In this document: positions 6,733-9,313 of the stretch, piece after piece
Layout of the letters: each line of letters starts with the position of its first letter
Position numbering within the stretch: position 1 is the stretch's first letter
Origin: Streptosporangiaceae bacterium
Lineage (GTDB): Bacteria > Actinomycetota > Actinomycetes > Streptosporangiales > Streptosporangiaceae
Direction of reading: 5' to 3'
Assembly (NCBI GenBank): GCA_030045295.1
Contig: JASIGD010000064.1
Coordinates: 1 to 9,313, forward strand
DNA: 9,313 nucleotides
The notes under the pieces: generated by a model
Told to the model about the DNA's origin: nothing
Seen by the model: only the letters and a program-made list of their open reading frames with translations
The model's database searches: none
Made by a program: the position numbers and the translations under genes

Positions 6733-6861
6733 ATGGACACCTTCGCACAGCGGAGAGGGCCCGAGCTCCGTGCGGGCTCCTCCGAGCTTTCAGAGCCGCT
6801 GCAATCAGTCATCCGCGGCGGTAGTCTAACGCTGGCCGATACCCCAACATGAGAGCGAGCC
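6733..6861. promoter_or_regulatory. Divergent promoter region between acyl-CoA dehydrogenase and FHA genes
   Basis: These 129 bp separate two divergent starts and must hold both promoters unless one transcript begins elsewhere. A TAGTCTAAC segment (6832-6840) resembles a -10 region for the plus-strand gene, but no matching -35 is clear. The ribosome site of the minus-strand gene (AAGGTG) is at the left edge, and a weak GAGAGCGAG precedes the plus-strand ATG. Confidence 0.4.
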
Positions 6862-7476
6862 ATGGCCAGCCTGAGCTGCCCCGACTGCGGCGTCAAGGTC
6901 CAGCCGGAGGATCTGATCTGCTTCCGGTGCGGCGCTAACCTGCCGCACGCCAGCGGATTCGACGATGACCTGCCGTCGCCGACCATTTCCCAGAAGTTCC
7001 TCAGGACCGGTAGTGAGGCAATCGCTTCCTGCCCGCGCTGTGGCACCGCGGTGCCAGACCCGGCGGACGTGATCTGCTCGACCTGCGGTGAGCCGCTGGC
7101 GCGGGGGCGCAGGCGCATCTCGCCGGTCGTCATGAGGATCACGTTCCCCACCGGTAACGTGGACATCCCGGCGGGAACGTCCGTCCTGCTCGGCCGCGAC
7201 CCCGCCGAGTCGCTCGTCGCCGCTGCGTTCGCCCGCTTCGACAACGTCTCGAGGCGGCACGCCACGGTCCAGGTGGACGACGCCGGGCGCGCCTCGATCA
7301 AGGACGAGAACTCGACCAACGGCACCTACGTCAACGACGACCGGGTGCTGCCCGGCGTGGAGGTCCGGCTGGTCGACGGGGATCGGGTGCGGCTGGCCGC
7401 GGACGTGACCGGGGACGTGTCGCTGCCGCAAGGCGAGCCGGACCCCTCCGGCCTCAGCCGCAACGGCAGAAGCTGA
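6862..7476 (+). CDS. Double zinc-ribbon FHA domain protein
   Basis: This is a 204-residue soluble protein with three modules. The first zinc ribbon has CPDC (6-9) and CFRC (20-23). The second has CPRC (57-60) and CSTC (72-75). They are joined by a Ser/Thr-containing linker (about 25-55). An FHA domain fills about 90-185: GR at 111-112, the SRRH motif at 130-133 (phosphothreonine-contacting Ser and Arg), and NSTNGTYVN at 150-158. From family knowledge, FHA domains bind phosphothreonine peptides made by Ser/Thr kinases, so this is probably an adaptor in kinase signalling. No kinase or phosphatase gene is in the window. The linker residues around T41 and T49 could be phosphorylation sites, but that is only inference. 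The ATG at 6862 is the first start that keeps CPDC intact. There is no signal peptide or membrane segment. Confidence 0.93.
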   Translation: MASLSCPDCGVKVQPEDLICFRCGANLPHASGFDDDLPSPTISQKFLRTGSEAIASCPRCGTAVPDPADVICSTCGEPLARGRRRISPVVMRITFPTGNVDIPAGTSVLLGRDPAESLVAAAFARFDNVSRRHATVQVDDAGRASIKDENSTNGTYVNDDRVLPGVEVRLVDGDRVRLAADVTGDVSLPQGEPDPSGLSRNGRS

Positions 7477-7494
7477 GCCGTTAAGCACTGAGGC
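7451..7494 (+). terminator. Possible stem-loop spanning the FHA gene stop
   Basis: GCCTCAG (7451-7457) inside the last codons can pair with CTGAGGC (7488-7494) in the first tandem-repeat unit, or with the equivalent segment of the second unit (7519-7525). No U-run follows, so termination is only a possibility. Confidence 0.25.
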
Positions 7495-7533
7495 GCTGAG
7501 CCGCTGAGCCGTTAAGCGCTGAGGCGCTGAGCC
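7472..7533 (+). repeat. 31-bp tandem duplication at the FHA gene stop codon
   Basis: Positions 7472-7502 and 7503-7533 are the same 31-bp unit repeated head to tail, with a single difference (A at 7487, G at 7518). The first copy begins in the penultimate codon (AGC) and includes the TGA stop. Each unit contains repeated GCTGAG/ACTGAG hexamers, so the array also has a shorter internal periodicity. Confidence 0.9.
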
Positions 7534-7626
7534 GGTTGTCGCGGGCCGGCGGTTAGCATGAGATGGGCCGCAGCCTGAACACGGCCTGAACGGGGACTAA
7601 ACGGGGCCATCCTCCGGTTGTCGCGG
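7532..7626 (+). repeat. 13-bp direct repeat in the FHA-PAP2 intergenic region
   Basis: CCGGTTGTCGCGG occurs at 7532-7544 and again at 7614-7626, 82 bp apart start to start. Between them are short echoes: GCCTGAAC twice and AACGGGG twice. The second copy lies about 40 bp before the PAP2-gene start. The copies may be binding sites for a regulator, or remnants of local duplication. Confidence 0.5.
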
Positions 7627-7666
7627 TTGTTGCTGGGTGGTCAGCTGAGGATTCGGGGGCACGGCG

Positions 7667-8599
7667 TTGCCGCATGCGATGCTCGCCTGGCAGTACGCGG
7701 TGACCATCGCGGGCTGCCTGGCGATCGTCGCGGCGGTGACCCGGGCCGTCCGGTGGCGCCGTCTGGGCCAGGCGCGGAGCCGCCCGAGCGGTTGGGGCCT
7801 GGCGGACGGGGTGGCCTGGGAGGCCGCGCTGCTGTTCGGGCTGTACGGGCTGTGGCAGTTTGCCGGGTCGTTCACGGTGCTGGGTCCCGGCGGGGCGCTG
7901 TCCCGGGCCCGGTGGCTGTGGCGTGCCGAGCGGATACTGCACCTGCCGAGCGAGACCAGCGTGCAGCGGATCTTCCTGCCGCACCCGCTGCTCGTGCAGG
8001 CGTTCAACTTCTATTACGACATCCTGCATTTCCCGGTCTTGGGCGCCTGCTTGATCTGGCTGTACGCGCGGCACCGGGACCGCTACCGCGGGATCCGGAC
8101 CACGGTGGTCCTGTTCACCTTCGCCAGCTTGCTCATCCAGCTGATCCCGGTAGCACCGCCGCGCATGCTGCCGGCGACCGGTCTGGTCGATACCGCGGTC
8201 CGGTACGGCGAGTCCGTGTACAGCTCTCGCGGCGGGTTTGACGCCGATCAGCTGTCAGCCATGCCGTCGGTGCACGTCGGCTGGGCGCTGATCGTCGCCA
8301 TCGCGGTGATCACGGTCTCGCGCAGCCGGTGGCGCTGGCTGGCCGCGGGCTACCCGGCGCTGACGCTGCTGGTGGTGGTAGTGACGGCTAATCACTTCTG
8401 GCTTGACGGAATCGTGGCGGGGCTGCTGGTAGCAGTGGTGTTGCTGGGACAGCTTCTGACCCGGCGGCTGGTCCTGACGCTGCGGCCAGGCAGGAGCGGC
8501 TCCCCGTCGGAAGGCGGCATTGCGGCCGAAGCTGCGTCCGAGGACGTTCCCGCGCCCGAGGCTGGCACCGCGCGGGGGGAAGTACCCGCACGGTCATGA
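7667..8599 (+). CDS. PAP2-superfamily membrane enzyme, Aur1/inositolphosphotransferase-like
   Basis: This 310-residue protein has about six hydrophobic segments (roughly 6-25, 50-69, 117-134, 144-161, 204-219, 224-241, with another at 248-266). The family motifs are clear: PVAPPRMLP (161-169), MPSVHVGW (199-206, with catalytic-type Ser201/His203) and NHFWLDGIVAG (242-252, with His243/Asp247). This pattern fits the PAP2_3 group, which acts on phospholipid or polyprenyl phosphates or transfers phosphoinositol at the membrane face. The actual substrate is unknown. The last ~38 residues (273-310) are a hydrophilic, probably cytosolic tail. The start is uncertain. TTG at 7667 is the earliest possible, since a stop lies just upstream at 7646-7648, and it has GGGGG 7 nt before it. 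The ATG at 7679 (four codons later) lacks a ribosome site. The gene follows the FHA gene on the same strand after 190 bp, so a shared transcript is possible but not shown. Confidence 0.88.
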   Translation: MPHAMLAWQYAVTIAGCLAIVAAVTRAVRWRRLGQARSRPSGWGLADGVAWEAALLFGLYGLWQFAGSFTVLGPGGALSRARWLWRAERILHLPSETSVQRIFLPHPLLVQAFNFYYDILHFPVLGACLIWLYARHRDRYRGIRTTVVLFTFASLLIQLIPVAPPRMLPATGLVDTAVRYGESVYSSRGGFDADQLSAMPSVHVGWALIVAIAVITVSRSRWRWLAAGYPALTLLVVVVTANHFWLDGIVAGLLVAVVLLGQLLTRRLVLTLRPGRSGSPSEGGIAAEAASEDVPAPEAGTARGEVPARS

Positions 8600-8635
8600 C
8601 GCCACGGCTGACCTTGAGCACCGGCGGACGGCGCT

Positions 8636-8661
8636 CCCGCCCGGCTCGGAGGACTGGCGGG
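8636..8661. terminator. Possible hairpin between convergent genes
   Basis: In the 79-bp gap between the convergent PAP2 and reductase genes, CCCGCC (8636-8641) and GGCGGG (8656-8661) can form a 6-bp GC stem with a 14-nt loop. It could end transcription in both directions, but no T-run is visible on either side. Confidence 0.3.
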
Positions 8662-8678
8662 CGAATACAGCTCGAAGT

Positions 8679-9313
8679 TCAGCGCTCGCTGTCCAGCGCG
8701 GCCATCTGCGACGCCTCGTACCGCTCCCCCGCGACCGCATCAGCGGGGACCGCGGCCTCGATCGCGGCGAGATCGTCCGCGCTGAGCGTCAGGTCCAGCG
8801 CGCGCAGCGCCTCGGCGAGCCTATCGCGGCGCTTGGTCCCGATCAGCGGGATGATGTCGTCGCCGCGAGAGGCAACCCACGCGATGGCCAGCTGAGCGGC
8901 GGTCACCCCTTTCTGTTCGGCGATGGCCTCGAGCGCGGCCAGCAGCTCCAGGTTCCTCGCGTGGTTCTCGGCCCGAAAACGCGGGAAGCGGGTGCGCGGG
9001 TCATCGGACGCGAGCCGGGCGGTGCCGCTGCTCAGCAGGCCGCGCGACAGTATCCCGTAGGCGGTTACGCCGATGCCGAGCTCGCGCGCGGTGGGCAGGA
9101 TCGCCGTCTCGATGCCCCGGCTCATCAGCGAGTACTCGATCTGCAGCTCGGTCACCGGATAGACGGCGTGCGCCCGGCGGATGGTGTCCGCCCCCACCTC
9201 CGACAAGCCGAGGTAGCGGACGAATCCGGCCTCGATCATCTCCGCGACCGCCCCGACCGTGTCCTCGATCGGGACCCGCGGGTCGAGCCTGGCCGGCTGG
9301 TACAGGTCGACGT
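8679..9313 (-). CDS. Aldo/keto reductase, N-terminus beyond window edge
   Basis: This is the C-terminal ~210 residues of an NADPH-dependent aldo/keto reductase. The frame is open to the right edge, so the start is not in the window. The visible part begins at [18 protein letters not shown], the strand after the catalytic Lys/His region. It continues with [11 protein letters not shown] and [11 protein letters not shown] (barrel strands), then [16 protein letters not shown]. The cofactor segment [26 protein letters not shown] includes the Arg that usually contacts the NADP 2'-phosphate. The order matches the YajO/AKR12-13-like group with a TIM barrel and no membrane segment. The catalytic Asp-Tyr-Lys-His residues are mostly outside the window, so activity cannot be checked. 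An internal ATG at 9239 is not the start, because conserved family sequence lies upstream in frame. It converges with the PAP2 gene. Confidence 0.92.
   Translation of the reverse strand, partial: VDLYQPARLDPRVPIEDTVGAVAEMIEAGFVRYLGLSEVGADTIRRAHAVYPVTELQIEYSLMSRGIETAILPTARELGIGVTAYGILSRGLLSSGTARLASDDPRTRFPRFRAENHARNLELLAALEAIAEQKGVTAAQLAIAWVASRGDDIIPLIGTKRRDRLAEALRALDLTLSADDLAAIEAAVPADAVAGERYEASQMAALDSER

Noticed and set aside
6729..7488. Minus-strand open frames opposite the FHA gene (198 and 220 residues)
   Set aside because: They are shadows of the zinc-ribbon/FHA coding frame, whose motifs are unmistakable on the plus strand.

Overview
The window is high-GC DNA with GC-rich third codon positions, GTG and TTG starts, and a conservon (cvn) operon, which points to an actinomycete. 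I cannot name the genus from the sequence. I see no rRNA, tRNA, CRISPR array, transposase or phage gene.

Positions 1-4883 (minus strand) hold a conservon read in the order cvnA, cvnB, cvnC, cvnD. CvnA is a large membrane histidine-kinase-like sensor with a NIT-type periplasmic domain. CvnB is a roadblock/LC7 protein, CvnC a DUF742 protein, and CvnD a small Ras-like GTPase whose C-terminus is cut by the window edge. The genes are tightly packed: cvnC and cvnD overlap by 20 bp and cvnB and cvnC are 12 bp apart. The 80-bp cvnA-cvnB gap carries a nine-codon ORF with a strong ribosome site whose stop overlaps the cvnB start. From family knowledge, the sensor, roadblock protein and DUF742 protein are expected to form a membrane-associated complex that controls the GTPase state.

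Positions 4884-5550 are about 670 bp with no convincing gene. They carry a strong inverted repeat just upstream of cvnA, an 11-bp direct repeat, and an AT-rich island with nested inverted repeats. These are candidate control elements for the conservon or the end of the upstream transcript.

Positions 5551-6732 (minus) encode a complete FAD-dependent acyl-CoA dehydrogenase. Divergent from it at 6862-7476 (plus) is a small cytosolic protein with two zinc ribbons followed by an FHA phosphothreonine-binding domain. A 31-bp tandem repeat begins at its stop codon. Next on the plus strand is a multi-pass PAP2-type (Aur1/inositolphosphotransferase-like) membrane enzyme at 7667-8599. It converges on an aldo/keto reductase (8679 to the right edge, minus) that lacks its N-terminus.

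I do not see an obviously new multi-gene system. The conservon is a known class of locus. The parts most worth a second look are its small regulatory features (the mini-ORF and the upstream hairpin), the repeat-rich C-terminal tail of CvnA, and the tandem repeat behind the FHA gene.
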